Positions 1 to 8,705 of a DNA stretch of 64,000 nt are shown here, piece after piece. A program made the translations under genes and the position numbers. Under the pieces are notes generated by a model. It did not search any database, was not told the DNA's origin, and saw only the letters and a program-made list of their open reading frames with translations. Every line of letters starts with the position of its first letter. Within the stretch, counting starts at the first letter, position 1. Location of the stretch: positions 38,720-102,719 of the forward strand of contig CAJJDI010000014.1 of NCBI GenBank assembly GCA_905182835.1, in the 5' to 3' direction. The stretch is from an uncultured Flavobacteriaceae bacterium (GTDB lineage Bacteria > Bacteroidota > Bacteroidia > Flavobacteriales > Flavobacteriaceae).

Positions 1-1
1 A

Positions 2-64
2 TTATCAATGTTTGAATATTCTCGTAATAAGATTAAAACATCTCTTAAATTACCTAAAAAATGA
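2..64 (+). CDS. C-terminal end of an upstream CDS (partial)
   Basis: An open frame enters from the left edge and ends in TGA at 62-64. It gives 20 residues rich in Lys, Arg and Ser, ending LKLPKK. Its stop overlaps the ATG of the PPK2 gene as ATGA, the arrangement seen at several real gene junctions in this window, which suggests translational coupling. The product cannot be identified from so short a piece. A chance open frame is possible, since 20 codons is not long in AT-rich DNA. Confidence 0.4.
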   Translation, partial: LSMFEYSRNKIKTSLKLPKK

Positions 65-864
65 TTAAATATTCACTTAGAGACCTGAAGTTATTAAGTT
101 CAAAAAAGGCATTAATATACCTTTTAAGCGAGCCTAATACCACAATCTCAAAGGCTTTAAGATATGTTAAGTATGAAATAAATTTAAAAAAACTACAAAT
201 TGAGCTAATAAAGCTTCAAAAATGGATTTCGATTAATGATAAAAAAGTAATAGTAATATTTGAAGGTAGAGACTCCGCTGGAAAAGGAGGTGCAATAAGA
301 AGAGCTATTGAACATCTTAATCCAAGAAAAATTAAAGTTGTGGCTCTTCCTAAGCCTACAGAAAATGAAAGAAGTCAGTGGTATTTTCAGCGATATGTAA
401 ATTATTTTCCTAGTAAAGGAAATATTGTTTTTTTTGACCGAAGTTGGTATAATAGAGCTGTTGTAGAACCAGTAAATGATTTCTGTAGTGAGGCTGAATA
501 TTTGTCTTTTATGGATCAAGTTAATGAATTTGAAAAAATGATCACGGATTCAAACACCTATTTAATTAAGTTCTATTTTTCTATATCTAAAGATGAACAA
601 TTGAAAAGATTTAATGATATTAAAAATAGTTCTTTGAAAAAATGGAAATTTAGTAGTGTAGACAGTAAGGCTCAGAAATTATGGAAAAAATACACTTATT
701 ATAAAGATCAAATGTTTCTTAAAACAAATACTTCTAATTCCCCTTGGAATATTATTGAAGCAAACAGAAAAATAAATGCAAGGACTGAGGCTATTAAAAT
801 AATATTAGAAAAAATTCCTTATTCTAAAGAAATTGATTTAGAATCGGAGAAAGTTGACTTTTAG
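61..864 (+). CDS. Polyphosphate kinase 2 family protein (PPK2)
   Basis: PPK2 enzymes move phosphate between polyphosphate and nucleoside mono- or diphosphates in the cytoplasm. The 267-residue length fits a single-domain PPK2. Residues 69-77 (GRDSAGKGG) form the Walker A loop, and FFDRSWYNR near 124-132 is the Walker B region with the family's DRSWYN signature. The lid region around 92-112 (ALPKPTENERSQWYFQRY) is also typical. The start is supported by the ATGA overlap with the upstream frame. It runs convergently into truB, 15 bases away. Whether it prefers AMP, ADP or GDP cannot be told from sequence alone. Confidence 0.9.
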   Translation: MIKYSLRDLKLLSSKKALIYLLSEPNTTISKALRYVKYEINLKKLQIELIKLQKWISINDKKVIVIFEGRDSAGKGGAIRRAIEHLNPRKIKVVALPKPTENERSQWYFQRYVNYFPSKGNIVFFDRSWYNRAVVEPVNDFCSEAEYLSFMDQVNEFEKMITDSNTYLIKFYFSISKDEQLKRFNDIKNSSLKKWKFSSVDSKAQKLWKKYTYYKDQMFLKTNTSNSPWNIIEANRKINARTEAIKIILEKIPYSKEIDLESEKVDF

Positions 865-879
865 ATAGAATTAATAATT

Positions 880-1575
880 TTATTTTTCCTTACTGTGATT
901 GCTTATAAAGTCCTCAATTGTCATGGATTTATTTATTGAATACTCTCCAATTTTAGTTCTTCTTAATTTCACTAATGTACCACCTGAGTTTAATTTTTTA
1001 CCAAAATCATATGCCAAAGATCTTATATAAGTTCCTTTACTACAACTTACTTCAAAATCAACATATGGAATATCAATTTTTAAAATATTGAAATCAAATA
1101 TCTCAATTTCACGATCATCAATTTTCACTTTCTCTCCTAATCTAGCAGATTCATATAGTCTTTTTCCATCCTTTTTAATAGCTGAAAATATAGGAGGTTT
1201 TTGATTTATTTTTCCAGTAAAATAGTCTGTAGTTTCAATGATTAATTCTTTGGTTATATGCTCTACTGGATATGAGGAGTCTGATTCCGTTTCTAGATCA
1301 TAAGAAGGGGTGGTGCTTCCAAGAAGAAAAGTGCCCGTGTATGTTTTTGTTTGACTTTGAAATTTTGAAATTTCTTTTGTCATTTTTCCAGTACAAATTA
1401 TTAATAACCCTGTTGCCAATGGGTCTAAAGTACCTGCGTGTCCAACTTTAATTTTTTTTATGCTATAACTATTTTTAATCAGCCAACGGATTTTATTCAC
1501 CACTTGAAATGATGTCCAATTTAGTGGTTTGTCTATCAATAAAACTTGACCATTTTTATAATCTTCTTCATCCAT
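880..1575 (-). CDS. truB: tRNA pseudouridine(55) synthase TruB
   Basis: TruB isomerises U55 to pseudouridine in the T-loop of tRNAs. Motif GHAGTLDPLATGLL at residues 45-58 holds the catalytic Asp51. The LIDKPLNWTS block near 13-22 and the C-terminal CSKGTYIRSLAYDFG block are the other family signatures. At 231 residues it is a short form without a large C-terminal PUA extension, as is usual in Bacteroidota. It is the last gene of a minus-strand unit ftsX-DUF3098-uppP-truB, 22 bases after uppP. Confidence 0.95.
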   Translation of the reverse strand: MDEEDYKNGQVLLIDKPLNWTSFQVVNKIRWLIKNSYSIKKIKVGHAGTLDPLATGLLIICTGKMTKEISKFQSQTKTYTGTFLLGSTTPSYDLETESDSSYPVEHITKELIIETTDYFTGKINQKPPIFSAIKKDGKRLYESARLGEKVKIDDREIEIFDFNILKIDIPYVDFEVSCSKGTYIRSLAYDFGKKLNSGGTLVKLRRTKIGEYSINKSMTIEDFISNHSKEK

Positions 1576-1597
1576 GTATTTTGAATTTATTAAAAAA

Positions 1598-2392
1598 TTA
1601 ATTTAAAAGTGCATATCCAATTGCAATACTTCCTATAATTGCGCAGTATATTGAGAAGTAAGAAAGTTTGCTATTCTTTACTATAGAAATCATCCATTTA
1701 CAAGCCAATAGCCCAGCTAAAAAGGCAGCAATAAAACCTGCCAAAATCGGAATTATTTCTGATGATTGTAAGTTTAAATCTCCACTTAAAAGGTCTTTTC
1801 CTATTTTTCCAAAAATTAATGGAACTACCATTAAAAAAGAAAATTTAGCAGCTCTTGTCCTGTCAATTCCTAATAAAACAGAAGTAGAAATTGTTGCTCC
1901 TGATCTAGAAACCCCTGGTAGCATTGCTATTGCTTGAGAAAAACCAATTAATACAGCATTTAAAAAGGAAACTTCTTTTTTTGTATTTTTTGCTTTGTCT
2001 GCCAATAGCAATAACACAGCGGTTAGTAATAACATACTACCTACTAGTAATATTCTTCCGCCAAAAAAAGATTCTAATTCTTTCTCAAAAAGTAACCCCA
2101 CAATTACCGCGGGTAGCATTGAAATAATAATTTTTAATGAGAATTTAAATTCGGTATTCCATCTAAATTGAAATAGTCCTTTAAAAATCTCTATAACTTC
2201 TTTTTTGAAAACAACGAGGGTGCTTAATGCTGTAGCGAAATGTAAAACTACAGTAAAAGTCAAGCTCTCTTCTGCTACAGAGCTGTCTCCTAAGATTGCT
2301 TTTGCTAATTCTAAGTGTCCGCTGGACGAAACTGGTAAAAACTCAGTTAACCCCTGAATTATACCAAGTACTATAGCTTCTAAAATATCCAT
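1598..2392 (-). CDS. uppP: Undecaprenyl-diphosphatase UppP (BacA type)
   Basis: This membrane phosphatase recycles undecaprenyl diphosphate to the monophosphate used as lipid carrier for peptidoglycan and other envelope glycans. Motif 1, GLTEFLPVSSSGHL at 14-27, and motif 2, PGVSRSGATI at 159-168, hold the conserved Glu, Ser, His and Arg residues. The chain is rich in hydrophobic helices throughout and 264 residues is the normal family length. It follows the DUF3098 gene by 11 bases on the minus strand, so it is probably co-transcribed with ftsX and truB. Confidence 0.95.
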   Translation of the reverse strand: MDILEAIVLGIIQGLTEFLPVSSSGHLELAKAILGDSSVAEESLTFTVVLHFATALSTLVVFKKEVIEIFKGLFQFRWNTEFKFSLKIIISMLPAVIVGLLFEKELESFFGGRILLVGSMLLLTAVLLLLADKAKNTKKEVSFLNAVLIGFSQAIAMLPGVSRSGATISTSVLLGIDRTRAAKFSFLMVVPLIFGKIGKDLLSGDLNLQSSEIIPILAGFIAAFLAGLLACKWMISIVKNSKLSYFSIYCAIIGSIAIGYALLN

Positions 2393-2403
2393 ACTTATTT
2401 TTC

Positions 2404-2649
2404 TTACTTAGTACTCAATATTGCATAGACCTGTAAACCCAGTCCTAGTAATACTAATGTAGGCGCAACTCTTATTCTTCTAAAGCTATAGATATCTGCA
2501 CTAAATATACTTGGATCATCGCTTCCTCCTCCAGACATTAGTATAAATCCAAATGCAATAATAGCTAAGCCTACAAGCATTATTTTATAGTTTCTTTTAT
2601 TAAAAATAAAATTAAAGTTATTTCTATCTTTTCTTTTTTTCTCTCCCAT
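2404..2649 (-). CDS. DUF3098 family small membrane protein
   Basis: An 81-residue protein with a very basic N-terminus (KKRKDRNNF), then two membrane-spanning stretches at about 23-39 and 62-77. It carries the FxLMSGGGSDDPxxFxxxIYSxRRIxxAPxLVLxG pattern, broken by short variable stretches, that marks DUF3098. The function is unknown. It sits two bases from ftsX and 11 bases from uppP, a gene order common in Bacteroidota, which suggests an envelope or division role by association only. Confidence 0.85.
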   Translation of the reverse strand: MGEKKRKDRNNFNFIFNKRNYKIMLVGLAIIAFGFILMSGGGSDDPSIFSADIYSFRRIRVAPTLVLLGLGLQVYAILSTK

Positions 2650-2651
2650 GT

Positions 2652-3527
2652 TTAATTGTATAATTTTTCAGTGTTTAAATTTAAAAGCTTCTGAGTTGCA
2701 AAATATGTGCTTATCCAAGTTATTAAAACCCCTAAAAATGTTACAGCTAAAATCAAATATATAATATAGACATTGTTAATTATATCTATAAAAGGTATTT
2801 TATTGTCTAAGTAAAAAATTGTAAAATACAGCAAACTAGAAGCTATTGCAGAACTACAGATACCTAAGAGAATATTTTTTATAATAAACGGGCGTCTAAT
2901 GAATTTTTTTGTAGCTCCCACTAATTGCATTGTTTTAATGGTGAACCTGTTTGAGTAAATTGCTAATTTTATAGAACTATTAATTATAAGTACAGAAATA
3001 ATAAAAAGAATTATAGTGATAGGGAACATCCATAATGTGATTTTTTTCATATTTGTGTTCATCATGCTCACAAGATCTCTGTCATATTGAATATCGTCAA
3101 TAAAATTATTTTTTTGTATTAAGTTTGATATGCTATCAATTTTTCTGCCTTCTACATATTCAGACATTAAATTGATGTCAAATGAATTTACCAATGGATT
3201 ATATCCAAGTTCATTAATGAAATCTTCTCCAAATTCAGTTTTCATAATTGAAACAGCCTCTTCTTTTGATATATAATTTAAATCCTTAACATATAGAGAG
3301 GTTACCAACGAGTTTTTTATCTGATTTAAATCAACAAGTTTAGCATTATCTTTTAAATAGATAGACATGGTTAACGACTCCTTAAAGTTTTTAGAAACAT
3401 TCTTGATGTTTATTATGCTAAAGGATAATAAGCCAAATAAAAATAGCACCATTGAAATACTAATCACTACCGATACGTAAGACGATAGTATTCTATTTTT
3501 TTTTAATTTATTATTATGTACACTCAT
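2652..3527 (-). CDS. ftsX: Cell division protein FtsX
   Basis: FtsX is the permease-like partner of the ATPase FtsE. The complex sits in the inner membrane and activates peptidoglycan hydrolases at the septum. The 291-residue chain has one N-terminal membrane helix (about 15-37), an extracytoplasmic domain (about 40-165), and three C-terminal helices with the MQLVGATKKFIRRPFIIKN segment typical of FtsX/MacB permeases. It heads the minus-strand unit continuing to DUF3098, uppP and truB. ftsE is not in the window, which is usual for this phylum. Confidence 0.93.
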   Translation of the reverse strand: MSVHNNKLKKNRILSSYVSVVISISMVLFLFGLLSFSIINIKNVSKNFKESLTMSIYLKDNAKLVDLNQIKNSLVTSLYVKDLNYISKEEAVSIMKTEFGEDFINELGYNPLVNSFDINLMSEYVEGRKIDSISNLIQKNNFIDDIQYDRDLVSMMNTNMKKITLWMFPITIILFIISVLIINSSIKLAIYSNRFTIKTMQLVGATKKFIRRPFIIKNILLGICSSAIASSLLYFTIFYLDNKIPFIDIINNVYIIYLILAVTFLGVLITWISTYFATQKLLNLNTEKLYN

Positions 3528-3605
3528 ATTTTATGGAGTATTTTAACGTAAAAATAAAGAACTAAATCTACATCTAAAAAGATTTTCTATTATAACAAGA
3601 AAATG

Positions 3606-3613
3606 TAAATTTG
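3606..3613 (+). promoter_or_regulatory. Candidate -7 promoter element for leuS
   Basis: TAAATTTG matches the Bacteroidota -7 consensus TAnnTTTG and lies 25 bases before the leuS ATG in the 111-base divergent gap. No clear TTTG -33 element is visible at the expected distance, so confidence is limited. Confidence 0.4.
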
Positions 3614-3638
3614 TTAGCACACCTACTATTTAATATTT

Positions 3639-6452
3639 ATGAGTTACAATTTCCGAAAAATTGAAAAGAAATGGCAAGCTAATTGGTCTATAAATAATAC
3701 TTATAAATCTGAAATTGATCTTGATAAACCAAAATTCTATGCTCTTGATATGTTTCCATACCCTAGTGGAGCTGGTCTTCATGTAGGGCACCCTCTGGGA
3801 TATATTGCTTCAGACATTTATTCAAGATATAAAAAATTAAAAGGTTTTAATGTTCTTCACCCCCAAGGTTATGACAGCTTTGGATTACCTGCAGAACAAT
3901 ATGCAATACAAACTGGACAGCATCCTAAAAAAACGACTTTTGATAATATTAAAACCTACAGGAGGCAGCTAGATAAAATAGGATTTTCTTTTGATTGGTC
4001 AAGAGAATTAAAAACTAGTGATCCGAATTATTATAAATGGACACAATGGATTTTTATTCAATTATTTGAATCTTGGTACGATTTTGATGCACAAACGGCT
4101 AAAAGTATTGATGAATTAATTATAACGTTCTCAACTGAAGGAAATAGTAATATTAAAACAAGTAATGATACTGAAATTGAAACTTTCACATCAGTTAATT
4201 GGAATCTTTTTTCTGAAGAAAAAAAACAAGAAATACTGTTATGTTATAGGATTGCTTATTTGGCAGATTCAGAAGTTAATTGGTGTAGTGAATTAGGAAC
4301 TGTTTTAGCTAATGATGAAATAGTTAACGGGGTATCTGAAAGAGGAGGTTATCCAATTGAAAAAAGAAAAATGCGACAGTGGAATATGAGAATTTCATGT
4401 TATGCTGATAGATTACTCAATGACTTGAGCAAGATCGACTGGAGTTCTTCAATAAAAGAAACTCAAAAAAACTGGATAGGTAAATCTATTGGTTGTTCAG
4501 TTTTTTTTGATATTGTTGGCTTCGAAGAAAAAATAGAAGTTTTTACAACCAGACCAGACACTATTTTTGGAGTTAGTTTTATGACCTTAGCTCCAGAGCA
4601 TGATTTAGTCCGTAAAATAGTTAACTCTGATAGAATTAAAGAGGTAGAGACTTATGTTAAAGAAGTAAGTACTAAAAGCGAAAGAGATAGAATCTCTGAT
4701 GTAAAATCTATTACGGGAGTTTTTACTGGAGCATATGCAAAACACCCTATAACTAAAAATCCAATTGAAATTTGGATTGGTGACTATGTACTAGCAAGCT
4801 ATGGTACTGGAGCAGTTATGTCGGTCCCGTGTGGTGATCAAAGAGATTATGATTTTGCAAAAAAATACAATATTGATATCATAAATATTTTTAAAGATGT
4901 CGATATTTCGAAGGAAGCTTTTACAAGCAAAGAAAATTTCACATTGTCTGATAGCGGTTTTTTAAATGGAATGTCATATGATGAGGCAAACAATCATAGT
5001 ATAAATCATATTGAAGATAATCATTTTGGAAAGAAAAAGATAAATTTCAGATTAAGAGATGCTATTTTTTCCAGACAGAGGTACTGGGGAGAGCCTTTTC
5101 CTGTCTATTACAAAAAAGGACTTCCTTATATGATTGAAGAGTTACATTTGCCTTTAAAACTCCCTGAAATAGAAAAGTATTTACCAACCAAAGAAGGAGA
5201 CCCTCCACTTGGTAGAGCAGATGAATGGGCTTGGGATAGTGTAAATAGCGAAATAGTAAACACTTCATTAATAAACGAGACTACTATTTTTCCAATTGAG
5301 CTAAACACAATGCCAGGTTGGGCTGGTAGTTCTTGGTATTTTTTGAGATATACAAACACTGTAGAATCCAATTCCATAGTAAATAACGAAGGTCTGTCTT
5401 ATTGGAAAAATGTTGACTTATATATTGGAGGAAATGAACATGCTACAGGGCATTTACTATACTCTAGATTCTGGACTAAGTTTTTATTTGATCGTGGATT
5501 TATAGGTTTTGATGAGCCATTTAAAAAACTTATCAATCAAGGAATGATTCTCGGCTCTAGCGCTATTATATACAGAGAATCAAAATCCAAAAAATTCATT
5601 TCTAAAGAATTATTGAAAAATCAACAAGTCGATGAAATTCATATTGATGTAAGTTTAATTAATGGTTCTGATGAAGTTGATCTTGCTAGATTAAAATCTT
5701 GGCAACCCCAATTTGAAAATGCCAAATTTGATTTAGTAAATGATAGATTTAAGGCTGATAGGAAAGTTGAAAAAATGTCAAAACGATGGTATAATGTAGT
5801 AAATCCTGATCTGATTTGTGAGCAGTATGGCGCGGATAGTTTAAGGCTTTTTGAAATGTTCTTAGGACCATTAGAACAGTACAAACCATGGAATACTGCA
5901 GGGATATCAGGAGTACATAATTTTTTAAAAAAATTATGGAAACTATATGCTAATGATAACGGCATAAGAAATTTTGATTCAAAACCATCTAAAGAAAATT
6001 TAAAGAGTCTACATACTGCAATTAAAAAAGTTGAAAATGATATTGAAAACTTCTCATTCAATACACCAGTTTCATGCTTTATGATAGCAACTAATGAATT
6101 AACAGCTCAAAAATGCAATAGCAAAGAAATATTAGAGCCACTACTGATTTTATTATCTCCATATGTTCCTCACATTTGTGAAGAGTTGTGGGAAATGCTA
6201 GGTAATTCAAATTCAATTACTTTTGAATCATTCCCAATATTTGACTCTAGTATGCTAGTTGAATCTACTAAGACTTATCCAATATCAATAAATGGTAAAG
6301 TAAGGTTAAAACTAGAGTTGTCTCTTGACTTAAATAAGCAAGAAATTGAGAAAATTATCATAACTAATCCAGACGTAATATCTAAACTTGAGGGTAAATC
6401 TCCAAAAAGAGTTATAGTCATCCCTGGAAAAATAATTAACCTAGTTGTATGA
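3639..6452 (+). CDS. leuS: Leucyl-tRNA synthetase
   Basis: LeuS charges tRNA-Leu and edits mischarged products. The class I HIGH-type motif is HVGHP at 48-52 and the KMSKR loop is at 712-716. The CP1 editing domain contains FTTRPDTIFG and, later, GTGAVMSVPCGDQRDYDFA, in which the conserved Asp of the QRD segment is kept. Length (937) is within the Bacteroidota range. Two extra insertions, at about 150-190 and 640-700, resemble lineage-specific inserts known in this phylum. The stop overlaps the next ATG by four bases (ATGA). Confidence 0.97.
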   Translation: MSYNFRKIEKKWQANWSINNTYKSEIDLDKPKFYALDMFPYPSGAGLHVGHPLGYIASDIYSRYKKLKGFNVLHPQGYDSFGLPAEQYAIQTGQHPKKTTFDNIKTYRRQLDKIGFSFDWSRELKTSDPNYYKWTQWIFIQLFESWYDFDAQTAKSIDELIITFSTEGNSNIKTSNDTEIETFTSVNWNLFSEEKKQEILLCYRIAYLADSEVNWCSELGTVLANDEIVNGVSERGGYPIEKRKMRQWNMRISCYADRLLNDLSKIDWSSSIKETQKNWIGKSIGCSVFFDIVGFEEKIEVFTTRPDTIFGVSFMTLAPEHDLVRKIVNSDRIKEVETYVKEVSTKSERDRISDVKSITGVFTGAYAKHPITKNPIEIWIGDYVLASYGTGAVMSVPCGDQRDYDFAKKYNIDIINIFKDVDISKEAFTSKENFTLSDSGFLNGMSYDEANNHSINHIEDNHFGKKKINFRLRDAIFSRQRYWGEPFPVYYKKGLPYMIEELHLPLKLPEIEKYLPTKEGDPPLGRADEWAWDSVNSEIVNTSLINETTIFPIELNTMPGWAGSSWYFLRYTNTVESNSIVNNEGLSYWKNVDLYIGGNEHATGHLLYSRFWTKFLFDRGFIGFDEPFKKLINQGMILGSSAIIYRESKSKKFISKELLKNQQVDEIHIDVSLINGSDEVDLARLKSWQPQFENAKFDLVNDRFKADRKVEKMSKRWYNVVNPDLICEQYGADSLRLFEMFLGPLEQYKPWNTAGISGVHNFLKKLWKLYANDNGIRNFDSKPSKENLKSLHTAIKKVENDIENFSFNTPVSCFMIATNELTAQKCNSKEILEPLLILLSPYVPHICEELWEMLGNSNSITFESFPIFDSSMLVESTKTYPISINGKVRLKLELSLDLNKQEIEKIIITNPDVISKLEGKSPKRVIVIPGKIINLVV

Positions 6453-6757
6453 TCCCAGTTTTAATCTTTGTTAATATTATTTTATTAGGACTAGCTTATT
6501 ACCTTAATCCAGAAAATGCTAAATCTATACTTGCAGGATACAATACAATGTCAGATACTGAAAGAGATAAATTTGACATAGTTAATTATTTAAAGTTTTT
6601 CAAAAGTTTTTTTATAAAACTATCTTTTTATTCAACTTTAATATTTACGGTTACTTGCTTTTTATATACAGAAGAAATTGCAGCTATAGCGTGGTGTATT
6701 TCTCTAACGGTTCCTTGGCCTTATTATATAATTAAATCACAAAAGTATTCTAAATAG
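6449..6757 (+). CDS. Small hypothetical membrane protein
   Basis: A 102-residue protein with a hydrophobic N-terminus (about 1-19), a central segment with many charged residues, and two further hydrophobic stretches at about 50-70 and 74-94. I do not recognise the family. It overlaps the leuS stop by four bases, suggesting translational coupling, and converges with the Lrp gene with an 8-base overlap. A membrane location is the only safe inference. Confidence 0.7.
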   Translation: MIPVLIFVNIILLGLAYYLNPENAKSILAGYNTMSDTERDKFDIVNYLKFFKSFFIKLSFYSTLIFTVTCFLYTEEIAAIAWCISLTVPWPYYIIKSQKYSK

Positions 6758-7220
6758 CAATTTGTCTATTTATTTGCTGATCTAAAGAAATATAGGTTTC
6801 TGTCCTGGAAACACCATTAATAGTCTGAATTTTTTTATTTAATATCTGCATCAAATTTTCATTATCAATACATAATATCTTTGTTAAGATACTCCAATTA
6901 CCTGTGGTATAATGGGATTCTATTACTTCAGGTATTTTCTTTAACTCACGAACTACATCTGCATTATCCCCTGCTTTTTCTAAATAAATACCAATAAACG
7001 CCATAGTCTTATAGCCAAGAACTTTTGGGTTAATTATAATTTTAGAGCCTTCTATTAATTCTGAATTTTCTAACTTTCTAAGCCTTTGATGAATAGCGGC
7101 ACCTGAAACCCCAATTCTTTTTGCTATTTCTAAAATAGGAGTTCTGGCATTATTCATAAGTGACCTAATAATTTCTTTATCTATGCCGTCAATTTTTATT
7201 GTATTATTTGCCTTTTTCAT
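6750..7220 (-). CDS. Lrp/AsnC family transcriptional regulator
   Basis: A feast/famine type regulator. The N-terminal winged helix-turn-helix covers about residues 8-60 (RTPILEIAKRIGVSGAAIHQ with RLRKLENSELI following). The C-terminal RAM ligand-binding domain covers 70-150. Length (156) is typical. It follows the saccharopine dehydrogenase gene by 9 bases on the same strand, so it probably senses an amino acid, plausibly lysine, and controls that gene and itself. No palindromic operator was recognised. Confidence 0.92.
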   Translation of the reverse strand: MKKANNTIKIDGIDKEIIRSLMNNARTPILEIAKRIGVSGAAIHQRLRKLENSELIEGSKIIINPKVLGYKTMAFIGIYLEKAGDNADVVRELKKIPEVIESHYTTGNWSILTKILCIDNENLMQILNKKIQTINGVSRTETYISLDQQINRQIAI

Positions 7221-7229
7221 AAATTCTAA

Positions 7230-8594
7230 TTAAAGATTAAGTGGGTTATACCCATAATATGGAACTTCATATTCATTAAATTTTATTCCATACTCAATTA
7301 ACTCTTTAAGGATTGGATTATAAATGTTTTTATTTATAGGAAGTTGAACACCCACTGCTTTTATCTTTGAATTCAAAATTGCTAGTGTAGCGATGGCTAA
7401 CGGCAAACCAACTGTTTTTGCCATCGCAGTATAAGTCTGGTCTTCACCCATACATACCATATTTGATTCAATTTGATATTTTTTATTATTTAATTCATAC
7501 CCAAACTTATGGTACATTACTATCATGTCTTTGTCATTAGGTTCTAATGACCAACTTTGACAGAGTATGAATTGTAATATTTGTGCTGGTGTTGCTTTTT
7601 CTAGTGTAATAGTTTTTTGATTACTAAAGATATCTAGCTCTAGTAATTTATTCCAAATAAGATCATCTTGATCTATTTTTAAAGAGTGTCTTAATTTTAA
7701 TTCAACGGAATCTGTGGGGTGATAGGGTAAAAATAAATTTACAAAATCTCTAAACTTCATTTTGTTGCTGTTTTCGATTATGTAACTGTCATCTGTCATG
7801 CCTAATTGAACAAATACATTCCAAGCTTTACTAAACCCCACTTTTCTAATTGTACCTCTATATAAAGTTTTAACATCTTCCAGTCCATATATCTTTCTGT
7901 ACTTTAATGAATCTCTATTGGCATAGCCTTCAAATCTACCGTAATTTTCAATTTCTAAAAATTCAGTTCTTCTAAAAAGCTTGCTATAAGGGATATATTT
8001 GTATGAGCCTTCTTGAATAAATTTTGCAGGACTTCCTTGTCCTGCCAGAACAACATTTCTAGGATTCCATGTAAATTTGTAGTTCCATAAATTATTATCA
8101 GATTCAGGTGCGATTAAGCCGCCGGTAAAAGATTCAAATAAAATAACTTTTCCGCCTTTTTCCTTTATTTGATCTATTACCTTCATTGCACTCATGTGAT
8201 CAATCCCTGGGTCTAAACCAATTTCATTCATAATCACAATTCCTTTTTCTACTGCCCTCTCGTTTAAAGCAAGCATTTCATCACTTATATAGGATGCTGT
8301 TAGCATATTTTTACTATGATTAACACAATCTTTAGCTACGAGTAAATGAAACCTTGCTGGAAGCATTGAAATCACGATATCTGCATTTACTATCTCTTGC
8401 TCTCTAGCATTATCATCAAATACATCGAGTTCAATAGCTTTAGATTTAGAGTGGTTGTTTAATAATAATTTTGTGTTAGTTATATCTTTATCTGCAATTG
8501 TTATAAATAAATTTTCTTTTTCAGATTTATCTAACAGGTATTTAATCAAATAAGATGAAGATTTTCCAGAACCAATTATTAATATTTTTCTCAT
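7230..8594 (-). CDS. Saccharopine dehydrogenase family protein
   Basis: A 454-residue NAD(P)-dependent dehydrogenase. The N-terminal Rossmann segment is ILIIGSGKSSSYLIKYLL, and the family signature NEIGLDPGIDHMSAMK lies near residues 122-137. Saccharopine dehydrogenases of the Lys9/AASS type split saccharopine into 2-aminoadipate semialdehyde and glutamate during lysine breakdown, or run in reverse in biosynthesis. Breakdown is favoured here because an Lrp regulator is co-transcribed and a glutaryl-CoA dehydrogenase gene, which acts later in lysine degradation, lies at 23.9-25.1 kb. Other dehydrogenases of this fold cannot be excluded. Confidence 0.85.
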   Translation of the reverse strand: MRKILIIGSGKSSSYLIKYLLDKSEKENLFITIADKDITNTKLLLNNHSKSKAIELDVFDDNAREQEIVNADIVISMLPARFHLLVAKDCVNHSKNMLTASYISDEMLALNERAVEKGIVIMNEIGLDPGIDHMSAMKVIDQIKEKGGKVILFESFTGGLIAPESDNNLWNYKFTWNPRNVVLAGQGSPAKFIQEGSYKYIPYSKLFRRTEFLEIENYGRFEGYANRDSLKYRKIYGLEDVKTLYRGTIRKVGFSKAWNVFVQLGMTDDSYIIENSNKMKFRDFVNLFLPYHPTDSVELKLRHSLKIDQDDLIWNKLLELDIFSNQKTITLEKATPAQILQFILCQSWSLEPNDKDMIVMYHKFGYELNNKKYQIESNMVCMGEDQTYTAMAKTVGLPLAIATLAILNSKIKAVGVQLPINKNIYNPILKELIEYGIKFNEYEVPYYGYNPLNL

Positions 8595-8705
8595 GAATAT
8601 ATGTTGTTATGCTATAAATTTAATAATTTAATCATTAAGCCCTGTAAGTATATTACATTACTTAATAAATTCTTACATTTGGATGAATACATTTAAATCA
8701 AATAA

